From positions 1 through 29,708 of the IMG/VR virus record IMGVR_UViG_3300046371_000258: a stretch of 29,708 nucleotides of DNA; one strand, given 5' to 3'. The first letter of the stretch is position 1, and each line of letters opens with the position of its first letter. Below, piece after piece: positions 22,526-29,193 of this stretch. The stretch is from a virus. The notes under the pieces were generated by a model. The model searched no databases and was not told the DNA's origin. It was given only the letters and a program-made list of their open reading frames with translations. Position numbers and translations under genes: made by a program.

Positions 22526-23175
22526 TTTTTCTCCAACATTTCTTTTGTCATAATATAATCACGAACAAAATCAGAACGAACTATATCTTTCCAATCAAAC
22601 TCTATAACTGAAAATCTATTTAGATGTTCAATTATATCAATAAATTCAATAATGCCTGCTTTATCTTTTGCTTGTTTGAAATCACTTTGATAGTAATCAC
22701 CACAAAAAATAATTCGACAATTATTGCCAACTCGTGTAATTATACTATCTAATTCATGAAATGTCAAGTTCTGACATTCATCGATTATAAGAATAGAATT
22801 ATTAAATGTGGTACCACGAATATAAGATGTTGATAAAAACTCTATTTGGTTTTTAGTTTTAAGTGTTTCATATGAGTTCTTATCATTAAATAACTCTGTA
22901 CACATTTGTTGATATGGTGTTTCAAATGCAGATAGTTTTTCTTCTACTGTTCCTGGTAAAAACCCTAAATCTCTTGTCGGTACAACACTTCTTATGATAA
23001 CAAGTTTTTTAATTCTAGATTTACTAAAGATTTTTTCAAGTGCAAGATATAGAGATACAAAAGTTTTACCTGTGCCTGCACTTCCGTTAAGTACTAGATT
23101 ATCACCGCCCTTCCATGCTTTAAATACTAGTTCTTGATTTTTAGTAGTAGGTTCTATCTTATTTAATTTTAACAT
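22522..23175 (-). CDS. phoH: PhoH-family ATPase
   Basis: 217 residues. Walker A GSAGTGKT (31-38), Walker B ILIIDECQN (128-136, D132 and E133), and VVPTRDLGFLPGTVEEKL, the family's characteristic segment. PhoH is a P-loop ATPase common in marine phages, with a suspected role in RNA metabolism; its link to phosphate starvation is by homology. A perfect sigma70-type promoter sequence is embedded in the coding region (22739-22767). It is preceded by a 3-nt gap from the 77-aa gene. Confidence 0.96.
   Translation of the reverse strand: MLKLNKIEPTTKNQELVFKAWKGGDNLVLNGSAGTGKTFVSLYLALEKIFSKSRIKKLVIIRSVVPTRDLGFLPGTVEEKLSAFETPYQQMCTELFNDKNSYETLKTKNQIEFLSTSYIRGTTFNNSILIIDECQNLTFHELDSIITRVGNNCRIIFCGDYYQSDFKQAKDKAGIIEFIDIIEHLNRFSVIEFDWKDIVRSDFVRDYIMTKEMLEKK
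22739..22767 (-). promoter_or_regulatory. Perfect intragenic sigma70-type promoter inside phoH
   Basis: TTGACA (22767-22762), 17 nt, TATAAT (22744-22739), all inside the phoH coding sequence around the residues NLTFHELDSII. The -35 is again CTTGACA. A transcript from here would start about 200 nt before the next gene (22525) and serve the membrane protein, TagD-like and M15 genes. Confidence 0.6.
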
Positions 23176-23178
23176 ACA

Positions 23179-23412
23179 TTACAAATTTCTCCATGCGGGT
23201 TTGATATCCTTTATAGATGTAAGTTCAATATCTTCAAATCTTTTATCATCTTTCAAATAAACAAGAATACTATTCCCTTCTTTTTGATTTACTTTAGTTG
23301 GAGTTTCTTTCAAAGTGCATTTTTTAGTATACACTTTATCACTATTCATACTTTGAAAAGTAATGAAGTATTCATCTTTCAATAACATAGATTGTAATTC
23401 TTTAAACTTCAT
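23179..23412 (-). CDS. Small conserved phage hypothetical protein
   Basis: 77 residues, start MKFKELQSMLLKDEYFITF. A small beta-rich protein (KVYTKKCTLKETP, then NSILVYLKDDKRFEDIELTSIKDI) resembling a family of short T4-like phage proteins that end in a similar ESIKDI pattern; function unknown. It shares 1 nt with the cupin gene stop and lies 3 nt before phoH. Confidence 0.75.
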   Translation of the reverse strand: MKFKELQSMLLKDEYFITFQSMNSDKVYTKKCTLKETPTKVNQKEGNSILVYLKDDKRFEDIELTSIKDIKPAWRNL

Positions 23413-23777
23413 TAATGGTTTCTCTTACCATCAAACACACAAAGAAAGTATAAAGGTTCTTTCAGAATATTATGAACTCGATGAAAAGCACCATCAGGAA
23501 TCAACACTACTGTGCCCGGTTCGACATCAATCTTTTCTTCATCAACTGTTATATAACCTCTACCACTCATAAAGATATAGACTTCTTCTTGTCCTGAATG
23601 ATTGTGACCTGTAGTTTGTTTAAAAGAATGTAATAATGTTGAACTCAAAACAAGATTCTTAAGAGTCTTATTGTCTTTGAGTAAATAGGTTTCGTTGTCT
23701 TTGACAACTTCACCACCAATATCATCAATCGTGTACTGTATTGGGTTTTGAGAGTCCGTGTTTGACTGCGACATCAT
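23412..23777 (-). CDS. Single-domain cupin protein
   Basis: 121 residues. TGHNHSGQEEVYIFMSGRGY is cupin motif 1 (His-rich metal site) and PDGAFHRVHN is motif 2, so one complete small cupin barrel is present. Metal-dependent sugar or small-molecule enzymes and binding proteins share this fold; the substrate is not evident. GGAGGTAATA sits just before the start, where two ATG codons follow each other. It overlaps the previous gene by 53 nt, the largest overlap in the window. Confidence 0.88.
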   Translation of the reverse strand: MMSQSNTDSQNPIQYTIDDIGGEVVKDNETYLLKDNKTLKNLVLSSTLLHSFKQTTGHNHSGQEEVYIFMSGRGYITVDEEKIDVEPGTVVLIPDGAFHRVHNILKEPLYFLCVFDGKRNH

Positions 23778-23994
23778 TATTACCTCCTGCTTCTTTTTTA
23801 ATTTTAGTTAATAAATTTTTCCAATCACCACTTGTTTTGTTAAGTGTTGACCCTGCTTGAGATATTGTTGCTGTTGCAGATATTCTTTTCTTTAGATGTG
23901 GATTGTCTTCTGCGAATTTATCTAAGTCTTTGTAAGACATTAGATGTTCTTCTATCTCTTCTGTTTCAGTGTTGTAAAATTCATATGTCGGCAT
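23725..23994 (-). CDS. Conserved phage hypothetical protein, FmdB-like start
   Basis: 89 residues. MPTYEFYNTETEEIEEHLMSYKDLDKF resembles the first strands of the FmdB-type zinc ribbon but lacks its cysteines; similar proteins occur in cyanophages without known function. A TATAAATA late box lies 7 nt before the ATG, and no Shine-Dalgarno is present, so its late mRNA would be leaderless. Confidence 0.8.
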   Translation of the reverse strand: MPTYEFYNTETEEIEEHLMSYKDLDKFAEDNPHLKKRISATATISQAGSTLNKTSGDWKNLLTKIKKEAGGNNDVAVKHGLSKPNTVHD

Positions 23995-24001
23995 AATATA
24001 T

Positions 24002-24009
24002 TATTTATA
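24002..24009 (-). promoter_or_regulatory. T4-type late promoter TATAAATA
   Basis: Exact TATAAATA on the minus strand, 7 nt before the ATG at 23994 and just downstream of a GC-rich hairpin (24015-24039). It should start late transcription of the FmdB-like protein, the cupin and perhaps phoH. Confidence 0.65.
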
Positions 24010-24014
24010 ATTAA

Positions 24015-24039
24015 CGTAAGGGGGAAATACCCCCCTACG
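24015..24039 (-). terminator. GC-rich hairpin, probable terminator
   Basis: CGTA plus five G pair with five C plus TACG, with one mismatch and an AAATA/TATTT loop. It is by far the strongest hairpin in this AT-rich region. It follows the stop codon of the 54-aa gene by about 15 nt in the minus direction; the T-rich tract after it is short (TTAATT), so termination may be partial. The late promoter lies directly after it. Confidence 0.6.
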
Positions 24040-24054
24040 AGATAAGACCACCCC

Positions 24055-24219
24055 CTATTGTGTTTCGTTAAAAGAATCACATATAGATTGCTTAAGGAAT
24101 CCACGTTTTATGGTGAGTTTTCGAACTAAATTATCTTTACCTTGTTTCTTTAATCGATAAATCCGATTATCTAGTTCTCTTTCATCTTTCCTTAAACGTT
24201 CTACTTGTGCCAATGTCAT
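24055..24219 (-). CDS. Small basic phage protein
   Basis: 54 residues starting MTLAQVERLRKDERELDNRI, with a strong Shine-Dalgarno (TAAGGAGG, about 7 nt away). A charged helical protein with many Lys and Arg (YRLKKQGKDN, KLTIKRGFLKQ); no family recognised. It lies between the DUF6433 gene and the hairpin terminator. Conserved small genes are usual at this place in T4-like phages. The 61-nt gap upstream (24220-24280) shows a TTGACT but no convincing -10 at 17 nt. Confidence 0.75.
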   Translation of the reverse strand: MTLAQVERLRKDERELDNRIYRLKKQGKDNLVRKLTIKRGFLKQSICDSFNETQ

Positions 24220-24280
24220 ACATTGTCCTCCTTAAGTATCATAACGAAACTGGGAGTCAAGTTCTTTAAAAGTTCCCTAC

Positions 24281-24715
24281 TTATTCGTCAAATCCAGAAC
24301 CTTTAATCAAACCAGGGAATGCTTCTCTGGCAAGACTTTCGGTAAGATACTTTGCAGGTTGTTCTTTGTTTATCATTTTAACAACAATCTCTGCATCTTC
24401 CGCATGAATAGATTCTAGTAACTGTACAAATTTTCGTTCTATCTTGAATTGAGGTACACCCTGAGTTTTTCTGCCACGCACAAAGTCGCCAAATTGTCTA
24501 TGCAATCTTCTTAATGAAGATGGCACACTCTCTGGTCTATTTGGTGTATATGGTGGTTTACCTGCGGGTAGCATAAATTCTAAAGTACTATCGTAACAAC
24601 CTCTAACTACATCTTTCAATGCTGGTATAGAGTTTGCTTGTAAAAATTGTACTCTTTCTTTTTTACTCTTTATTTTTTCAAAACGTTCTAGAATTTCGTA
24701 TAGTTCTAATTCCAT
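24281..24715 (-). CDS. DUF6433-like phage protein
   Basis: 144 residues. SIPALKDVVRGCYDS, then EFMLPAGKPPYTPN and FVQLLESIHAEDAEIV with EAFPGLI near the end match the pattern I recall for DUF6433, a family of T4-like marine phages of unknown function. There is no signal peptide or membrane helix. TAGGAAATAATT lies before the ATG. A terminator-like hairpin (24741-24765) lies just upstream. Confidence 0.85.
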   Translation of the reverse strand: MELELYEILERFEKIKSKKERVQFLQANSIPALKDVVRGCYDSTLEFMLPAGKPPYTPNRPESVPSSLRRLHRQFGDFVRGRKTQGVPQFKIERKFVQLLESIHAEDAEIVVKMINKEQPAKYLTESLAREAFPGLIKGSGFDE

Positions 24716-24740
24716 AATTATTTCCTATAAAATTATATAT

Positions 24741-24765
24741 AAAAACCACTCCCTTTACAGGAGTG
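24741..24765 (-). terminator. Rho-independent terminator, minus strand
   Basis: CACTCC and GGAGTG form a 6-bp stem with a 7-nt loop, followed on the minus strand by GTTTTTATATATAA, a T tract. It ends transcripts coming from the right (genes 24803-25941) before the DUF6433 gene. The intergenic region 24716-24802 also contains a GATAAATA box (24779-24786), a weak late-promoter candidate. Confidence 0.68.
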
Positions 24766-24802
24766 ATTTCCCGTAGTTATTTATCTAAGAGTTAACTATC
24801 TC

Positions 24803-24889
24803 TTATTGTTTCTGCAACTGTTGTTGCTTAATCAATTCTTTTAATTCTTTTTTACTAAGAATTTTTTGTACTTGTATTGGTTGTGTCAT
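24803..24889 (-). CDS. Possible 28-residue peptide or frameshifted tail
   Basis: Starts MTQPIQVQKILSKKELKEL and ends in a glutamine-rich tail, all helical and charged. It overlaps the end of the 58-aa gene in another frame. It may be a separate small gene (weak AGAAAAG upstream) or the C-terminal part of the 58-aa protein after a slip at an A6 run. Evidence is limited to its protein-like composition and its position just before the terminator. Confidence 0.35.
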   Translation of the reverse strand: MTQPIQVQKILSKKELKELIKQQQLQKQ

Positions 24890-25031
24890 ATTCTTTTCTA
24901 TACTTCGCAGTCAAGAACATATAGTTTTTTGACTCGTAGTAATTTATATCATCGTAAGGTTTTTCACCATATGCTACTCTTTCCTTACAATTTTCTGCGA
25001 ACATCTTTTTTACAAAATCATTATAATGCAT
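24855..25031 (-). CDS. Small phage hypothetical protein
   Basis: 58 residues, start MHYNDFVKKMFAENCKERVAYG, ending TNTSTKNS. The pattern (an FVKKMFAENCKER-type start, YYESKNYMF in the middle) resembles short conserved proteins of T4-like marine phages. Its ATG shares 1 nt with the stop codon of the 67-aa gene, a typical coupled arrangement. Acidic and aromatic-rich, no membrane helix. Function unknown. Confidence 0.72.
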   Translation of the reverse strand: MHYNDFVKKMFAENCKERVAYGEKPYDDINYYESKNYMFLTAKYRKEYDTTNTSTKNS

Positions 25032-25234
25032 TATTTGACCCCCACTGAGGCAGGAACTTCTGTACCCATACTCATGAGTAGTTCCTCTATTTTATCAAAT
25101 GACTCTTTACCGTCAGCACTCATTCGTTGGTACTCCCAACCTAAGTCAGTAATCAATGGAATTAACTTTTCCACGATGTCTGCTTTTTTTAAGACTTCTT
25201 TTAAGATGTCTACTTCTATTAACATTTCTGCCAT
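25031..25234 (-). CDS. Small helical phage hypothetical protein
   Basis: 67 residues starting MAEMLIEVDILKEVLKKADI, with GAGAGGTAAT as ribosome binding site. Mostly helical and acidic (IVEKLIPLITDLGW, SFDKIEELLMSMG). No family recognised. It lies 9 nt after the 126-aa gene and touches the 58-aa gene. Confidence 0.75.
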   Translation of the reverse strand: MAEMLIEVDILKEVLKKADIVEKLIPLITDLGWEYQRMSADGKESFDKIEELLMSMGTEVPASVGVK

Positions 25235-25243
25235 ATTACCTCT

Positions 25244-25624
25244 CTAGTTTGTTTTAATAATGTGTCTGAATACTTCTGCTGGGTCAGTTGGAATGAAGTG
25301 AGTTTCCTCTAAAGGCAACCATTCTTGTCCAACGTCTTCCGCATCTCTTTTTAATCTATCGTCTAATAACTTAATACAAAGATTAATACCTGTTATTGTT
25401 TTCTCTTTATTTAGATAAACATATTGGTCAATCAACTGACACTCTTTGTAGTTCAAAGGTATCCAATCTTTATAACCCGTTGCGATGTGTTCTAGTTCTA
25501 GATAACAATGTGGTAGTACACAATCTCCACCACCTTGATTAGTACTAACCTTTAACAAAGGAAAATCTTCTATTCTCCAATGTGCAAGATTAGTATTATA
25601 GTTAAAGGGTCTTTGGTAATCCAC
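25244..25624 (-). CDS. Phage hypothetical protein
   Basis: 126 residues, start MDYQRPFNYNTNLAHWRIED. Two Cys and two His (DCVLPHCYLELEHI) lie close together but do not form a known zinc motif. No family recognised. It shares 1 nt with the stop codon of the ArdC-N-like gene, so both are probably translated together as early genes. Confidence 0.75.
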   Translation of the reverse strand: MDYQRPFNYNTNLAHWRIEDFPLLKVSTNQGGGDCVLPHCYLELEHIATGYKDWIPLNYKECQLIDQYVYLNKEKTITGINLCIKLLDDRLKRDAEDVGQEWLPLEETHFIPTDPAEVFRHIIKTN

Positions 25625-25941
25625 TACGCAACCTCTTTAACTGAGTTCAAATAATCAACATTGTCAAGTGCGTTCAAAACAATCTGTTGTTTTGCTTGTT
25701 CTACTGAGAAGACATTAAAGAACCTTCTGACCTTTTCAGTCTCGCCCTTTTCGTTTTCTACTTCTTTAACAAAGAACAAAGTTGCAAACGACTTAAGACC
25801 TTTAAGGTCTTTACCCGAACAACCTAGATATTTAATCATCTGTTTGAAAGTTGCGAACTCTTGACCTTCAACAGCACCATTTACCATAAGAGTATCGAAG
25901 TTAGTACCTGTATACTCTCTTTTACTTATTGCGTTTATCAT
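25624..25941 (-). CDS. ArdC N-terminal-like (ssDNA-binding-like) protein
   Basis: 105 residues. The order YTGTNFDTLMVNG, EFATFKQMIKYLGCSGKDLKG, SFATLFFVKEVENEKGETEK and FFNVFSVEQAKQ parallels the ArdC N-terminal domain of anti-restriction proteins: TFKQ-helix, a K-G turn, then a strand and a F[NS]VEQ motif. This part binds single-stranded DNA in ArdC; the metallopeptidase half is absent. Assignment is by pattern and only moderately sure. It is the first gene after an early-type promoter (25977-26005), where host-takeover genes are expected. Confidence 0.6.
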   Translation of the reverse strand: MINAISKREYTGTNFDTLMVNGAVEGQEFATFKQMIKYLGCSGKDLKGLKSFATLFFVKEVENEKGETEKVRRFFNVFSVEQAKQQIVLNALDNVDYLNSVKEVA

Positions 25942-25976
25942 TATTTACCTCTCTAATATCACTCAATATACTGTAT

Positions 25977-26005
25977 ATGGTACAGGGTTCAACAATTTTT
26001 GTCAA
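25977..26005 (-). promoter_or_regulatory. Sigma70-type promoter for the ArdC-N-like gene set
   Basis: TTGACA (26005-26000), 17 nt, TACCAT (25982-25977), in the gap between the ANL gene and the ArdC-N-like gene. The leader of about 30 nt ends in GAGAGGTAAATA before the ATG at 25941. The -10 box is weaker than at the other promoters. Confidence 0.68.
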
Positions 26006-27233
26006 GTCTTTTTTTCACATTTTTTATATGTCCACGTAATTGTTCCATATTAATTTTAGTATCATAAAAGAAATCATATAGGTTTATAGGTTCTGGACAT
26101 GATTTAACTAATTCATCTAAACGAATTGAATTATCTACTCTACCTTTCAATATATATTTACCATCAACTATTTCTAATATATCGTCCATAGCACGTCTTT
26201 CAGACCACATAGGGGTGTTTACAGATACGTGACCAGTGGGTGATACGTCTATGTCATAAAAATCGTCTGGAGCGACTCCTAGAGAGTCTGGAGTGTGTTC
26301 TGAGTCACTATCAATATAATTCACTAATAATGGAATTGCAGTGTCTACACTACCGTAATGTGAAATAAACTCTACGTTGTATTTTTTACACATATCTACA
26401 TGTTTTTGTGTCATTGCAAATCCACACATAACTAATGTTGTGAGTTCTTTTAGTCCACCATTTTTCTCAAAGAATTCAATAAACCAGTCTAACATCTTTT
26501 CGTTTGGTATCATTACATGATTAAAATCCATCAAATGAAGATTTGCGCCTTGCCATTTAGTAAATTCTGCTAAAGTAAACGACCTATGTTTTTTAACTAC
26601 CATAAGTGATGGTAAAAGTGTACACAACATTGCACTAATATGGTGCATATTTTTACTATGTAAAATCTTTGTATCTGGTTTTAATTTAAAGACATCAATA
26701 TTTCTTTTTGCTATTGCGTATATTTCTTTGTGTGTAAATTCAACTTTACGAGAAGGTTTAGTAGAACCAGAAGTAGAACTAATCATAAAAATATCATCTT
26801 CTGATACTTCACTAATGTAGTCCATACCTGTTGGTACTTTTAATTTAAGTTCTCGTGCATCAATTAGTTCTTTACTATATTCACGAATCATCTTGCCATG
26901 TAGACCACCATAAAGGTCATCGCCTGAAAAATTTTCATGAATCAAATAATCAACAGGACCATGAAGTGCAATTTTTGTATAAGGTAAAGACTCTTCTGTT
27001 GCTGGAGCATCAATCAAAAATATTTTTAGACCTAACTCGGCACATGCAATAATAGATGTTAAATGTAAATGATTTACATCTAGAATACCAATAGCAATTG
27101 TTTCTCCTTTACGAACATTGTAGTTCTCTTTGAGTAACATTTTCCATTGTCTTATTTCATAGATAAGGTCCGCTTTTGATTTATTATCATCAAAATCTAT
27201 TTCATCATTAATAATGTCACGACTAATTATCAT
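25989..27233 (-). CDS. AMP-forming ligase of the ANL superfamily, short form
   Basis: 414 residues. STSGSTKPSR (153-162) is the A3 P-loop that binds ATP phosphate; SHYGSVDTA (291-299) corresponds to A5 (YGxTE); GRVDNSIRL (364-372) to A8. Only about 40 residues follow, so most of the mobile C-terminal subdomain with the A10 lysine is missing (family about 500 aa or more). It would activate a carboxylic acid as acyl-AMP if active. The N-terminus MIISRDIIND nearly repeats that of the gene upstream, with which it shares 1 nt: the two are tandem paralogues. Confidence 0.82.
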   Translation of the reverse strand: MIISRDIINDEIDFDDNKSKADLIYEIRQWKMLLKENYNVRKGETIAIGILDVNHLHLTSIIACAELGLKIFLIDAPATEESLPYTKIALHGPVDYLIHENFSGDDLYGGLHGKMIREYSKELIDARELKLKVPTGMDYISEVSEDDIFMISSTSGSTKPSRKVEFTHKEIYAIAKRNIDVFKLKPDTKILHSKNMHHISAMLCTLLPSLMVVKKHRSFTLAEFTKWQGANLHLMDFNHVMIPNEKMLDWFIEFFEKNGGLKELTTLVMCGFAMTQKHVDMCKKYNVEFISHYGSVDTAIPLLVNYIDSDSEHTPDSLGVAPDDFYDIDVSPTGHVSVNTPMWSERRAMDDILEIVDGKYILKGRVDNSIRLDELVKSCPEPINLYDFFYDTKINMEQLRGHIKNVKKRLDKNC

Positions 27234-28240
27234 TATCCAACAAACTTACCTGTTTCTATGTCAACACCAGCATCATCTACTACTCTAGTTTTAGAACTAA
27301 TTTCTTGTTTACCGACATTGTATAAAACTTCATGTGTAAAAGGTTCTGTAAGTTTACTTTTAAAAAACTCAAGTGATTCTGGGTCAGGAAATAGTATTCT
27401 TTCTATTTCATGTTCACGAACTGCCTTAACTGCATAGTCTGTAACGTATTCGTAAATAAATGCTTCTTCAGGACGTTCAGTGTGGTCCATTAACGTGACA
27501 TCGAATATTTCTTCACAATTCATTAGTGCTGGTAAAAAGTAGTAATCAATACATCTATTGTGATGAATTGTTCTAGACATTGCACATTTTTTGTAAGGAA
27601 ACGAGTATTGTTTTACAGACTCGATAATTTGTTTGTGTGTAAAATAATCAGGGTGCCACCATTCATCAATTTCTTTTATGTCCATGCATGGGTCAATAGA
27701 CATAACTGCAGACGAATCTTCACTCACTTCCCAAGGTTGAATAGGTGTGCCAGGATATGGTGCAACATCGTCCATCAACATAACATTGTCTGTGCCTTGT
27801 TCGTTTTCCCAATGATTATATAAATTTATTACATCAGCATAAAGACCATCTTTTAAATCCATACGAGTCAAACCACCTGAGTTGTTTGGGTCTAATGGTT
27901 TATTTAAATCATGTACACAAAATTCTTGATAACCACGAAAGGACTTACTGATAGTGGTAATCATATGTTCGACAGCATCTAACATGTGTTTTGCATCTTT
28001 TCTTGTTTTTAATATTCTATCTGAGCAGGTAATAACTTTCATACCAAGTTCCCATGCCGCAAACAAGGCCGCATAATAATCACTTGGACAATTTAATGTT
28101 GTGACACTAATACTATCATGTTGTTTCATGCCTCTGTCAAGAAACATGTGTTTGAATTTGTTAATTCTCTGACATATTTTTTCATATGTCATGCCATTTA
28201 TGATAATATTAGGATTTATCAGTTCTCTTGAAATAATCAT
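27233..28240 (-). CDS. ANL-like paralogue without ATP motif (probable pseudo-enzyme)
   Basis: 335 residues, start MIISRELINPNIIING with AAGGAGATGAAGA upstream. It aligns with its neighbour over the N-terminal 240 residues: MIISR start, AAWELGMKVI against CAELGLKIF, VSEDSSAVM against VSEDDIFMI, and FTHKQII against FTHKEIY. The expected P-loop (STSGSTKPSR in the neighbour) is replaced by SIDPCMDIKEIDEWWH, so ATP binding of the usual kind is unlikely. It ends before the A8 region. It may be a regulatory or structural partner of the active copy, or have a changed function. Confidence 0.72.
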   Translation of the reverse strand: MIISRELINPNIIINGMTYEKICQRINKFKHMFLDRGMKQHDSISVTTLNCPSDYYAALFAAWELGMKVITCSDRILKTRKDAKHMLDAVEHMITTISKSFRGYQEFCVHDLNKPLDPNNSGGLTRMDLKDGLYADVINLYNHWENEQGTDNVMLMDDVAPYPGTPIQPWEVSEDSSAVMSIDPCMDIKEIDEWWHPDYFTHKQIIESVKQYSFPYKKCAMSRTIHHNRCIDYYFLPALMNCEEIFDVTLMDHTERPEEAFIYEYVTDYAVKAVREHEIERILFPDPESLEFFKSKLTEPFTHEVLYNVGKQEISSKTRVVDDAGVDIETGKFVG

Positions 28241-28649
28241 TCTTCATCTCCTTAATAAACTTAGAATGTATCTTACAACCAATAAACTCATTGAAATAGT
28301 CGTTTCTCAATAGAACATCATTTTCAAATTGAAGTTTTGCTTCGTAGTAAGAACACTCACCTTTTGTTCGACATAATTGTAATATTTTTCTAGTAAACTT
28401 AAATCCTTGCTCTGCAAGTTGTTTTACTTCTGCAGAAGAACCATGGTATGTTTTCCAGTCTGACTGAACTCTGGTTATGATTTTACGTTTTCTTGATTTA
28501 TTTTTAGGTAGAACTTTCTTTTTCCAAAAGAATTTCTTACCTATATATTTCATACCAGTTTCAAGTTCTGTTACTTCGTAGACAAAACCTTGATAGTTCT
28601 CAAGGTCTTCTTCACTCATATTAAATGGTTCATCATTATAATACCACAT
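28209..28649 (-). CDS. GIY-YIG-like endonuclease
   Basis: 146 residues. GFVYEVTELETGMKYIGKKFFW (GFVY at 21-24, YIG at 35-37) is the GIY-YIG start; SDWKTYHGSSAEV and ECSYYEAKLQFE (E103) are the later motif of the phage subgroup that includes free-standing homing-type endonucleases of T4-like phages. There is no Shine-Dalgarno; AATAAATA lies 9 nt before the ATG. It overlaps the ANL-like gene by 32 nt. Confidence 0.85.
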   Translation of the reverse strand: MWYYNDEPFNMSEEDLENYQGFVYEVTELETGMKYIGKKFFWKKKVLPKNKSRKRKIITRVQSDWKTYHGSSAEVKQLAEQGFKFTRKILQLCRTKGECSYYEAKLQFENDVLLRNDYFNEFIGCKIHSKFIKEMKNDYFKRTDKS

Positions 28650-28658
28650 AACTTTATA

Positions 28659-28666
28659 TATTTATT
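28659..28666 (-). promoter_or_regulatory. Late-promoter-like box before the GIY-YIG gene
   Basis: AATAAATA (one mismatch from TATAAATA) on the minus strand, 9 nt before the ATG at 28649, with no ribosome binding site between. Same geometry as at 24002 and 29200. Confidence 0.42.
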
Positions 28667-29192
28667 CTCTATCGTGTAGTGCCTGAACCATAGCACTATT
28701 ATTACCCCACCATGTAATTAGTGCTAATCTTACTCCTTCTGTAACTTCTGTTACAGAATGTAATGCATCGCCTGGTATTAAAAAAGTTTCATTTGCTTTC
28801 ATTTTAATTTTTTGTCTTTGATATGGAGATTCTGAATTAGCATACTCATTAATATAAAAATCACCACCTTTGAATTCATTTGGTTCAGATATTAATGTTG
28901 TTGTTGAAATAAGACTTGCCGCATCTTCATGTTTATGTGGAGTTGCAAATGCACCTTCTTGATATTCTATAAAATACCAAGATTGCAAATTTAAATTTAT
29001 TTTAAAATGTTCTTTTATTTTATCTGTAAATTTATTTGGCGTTTCAGATGCAGTTTTAAAGATTGAAAATAAATATCTGTATATGTGAAGAGTATTTTTT
29101 GGTACTATAGGTTTATAGTCGAGAGTTTTAGATAGTTCTTTTAATTCTTTAAATTCTGTATCTGTAAATATAGTATCAAGATTGAATTTCAT
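28662..29192 (-). CDS. 2-oxoglutarate/Fe(II) dioxygenase (prolyl-hydroxylase-like)
   Basis: 176 residues. TPHKHEDAASL (H88 and D90), LIPGDALHSVTEV (H145) and EGVRLALITWW (R155) give the iron and 2-oxoglutarate ligands in canonical order; FKGGDFYIN is the usual strand between them. Similar short hydroxylases are common in T4-like marine phages; the substrate is unknown. There is no Shine-Dalgarno. A TCTAAATA box (29200-29207) lies 7 nt before the ATG. Confidence 0.9.
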   Translation of the reverse strand: MKFNLDTIFTDTEFKELKELSKTLDYKPIVPKNTLHIYRYLFSIFKTASETPNKFTDKIKEHFKINLNLQSWYFIEYQEGAFATPHKHEDAASLISTTTLISEPNEFKGGDFYINEYANSESPYQRQKIKMKANETFLIPGDALHSVTEVTEGVRLALITWWGNNSAMVQALHDRE

Positions 29193-29193
29193 T

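Noticed and set aside
28112-28140. TTGACA-N17-GATAGT inside the ANL-like pseudo-enzyme gene
   Set aside because: Only four of six -10 bases match, and no gene start follows at a sensible distance.
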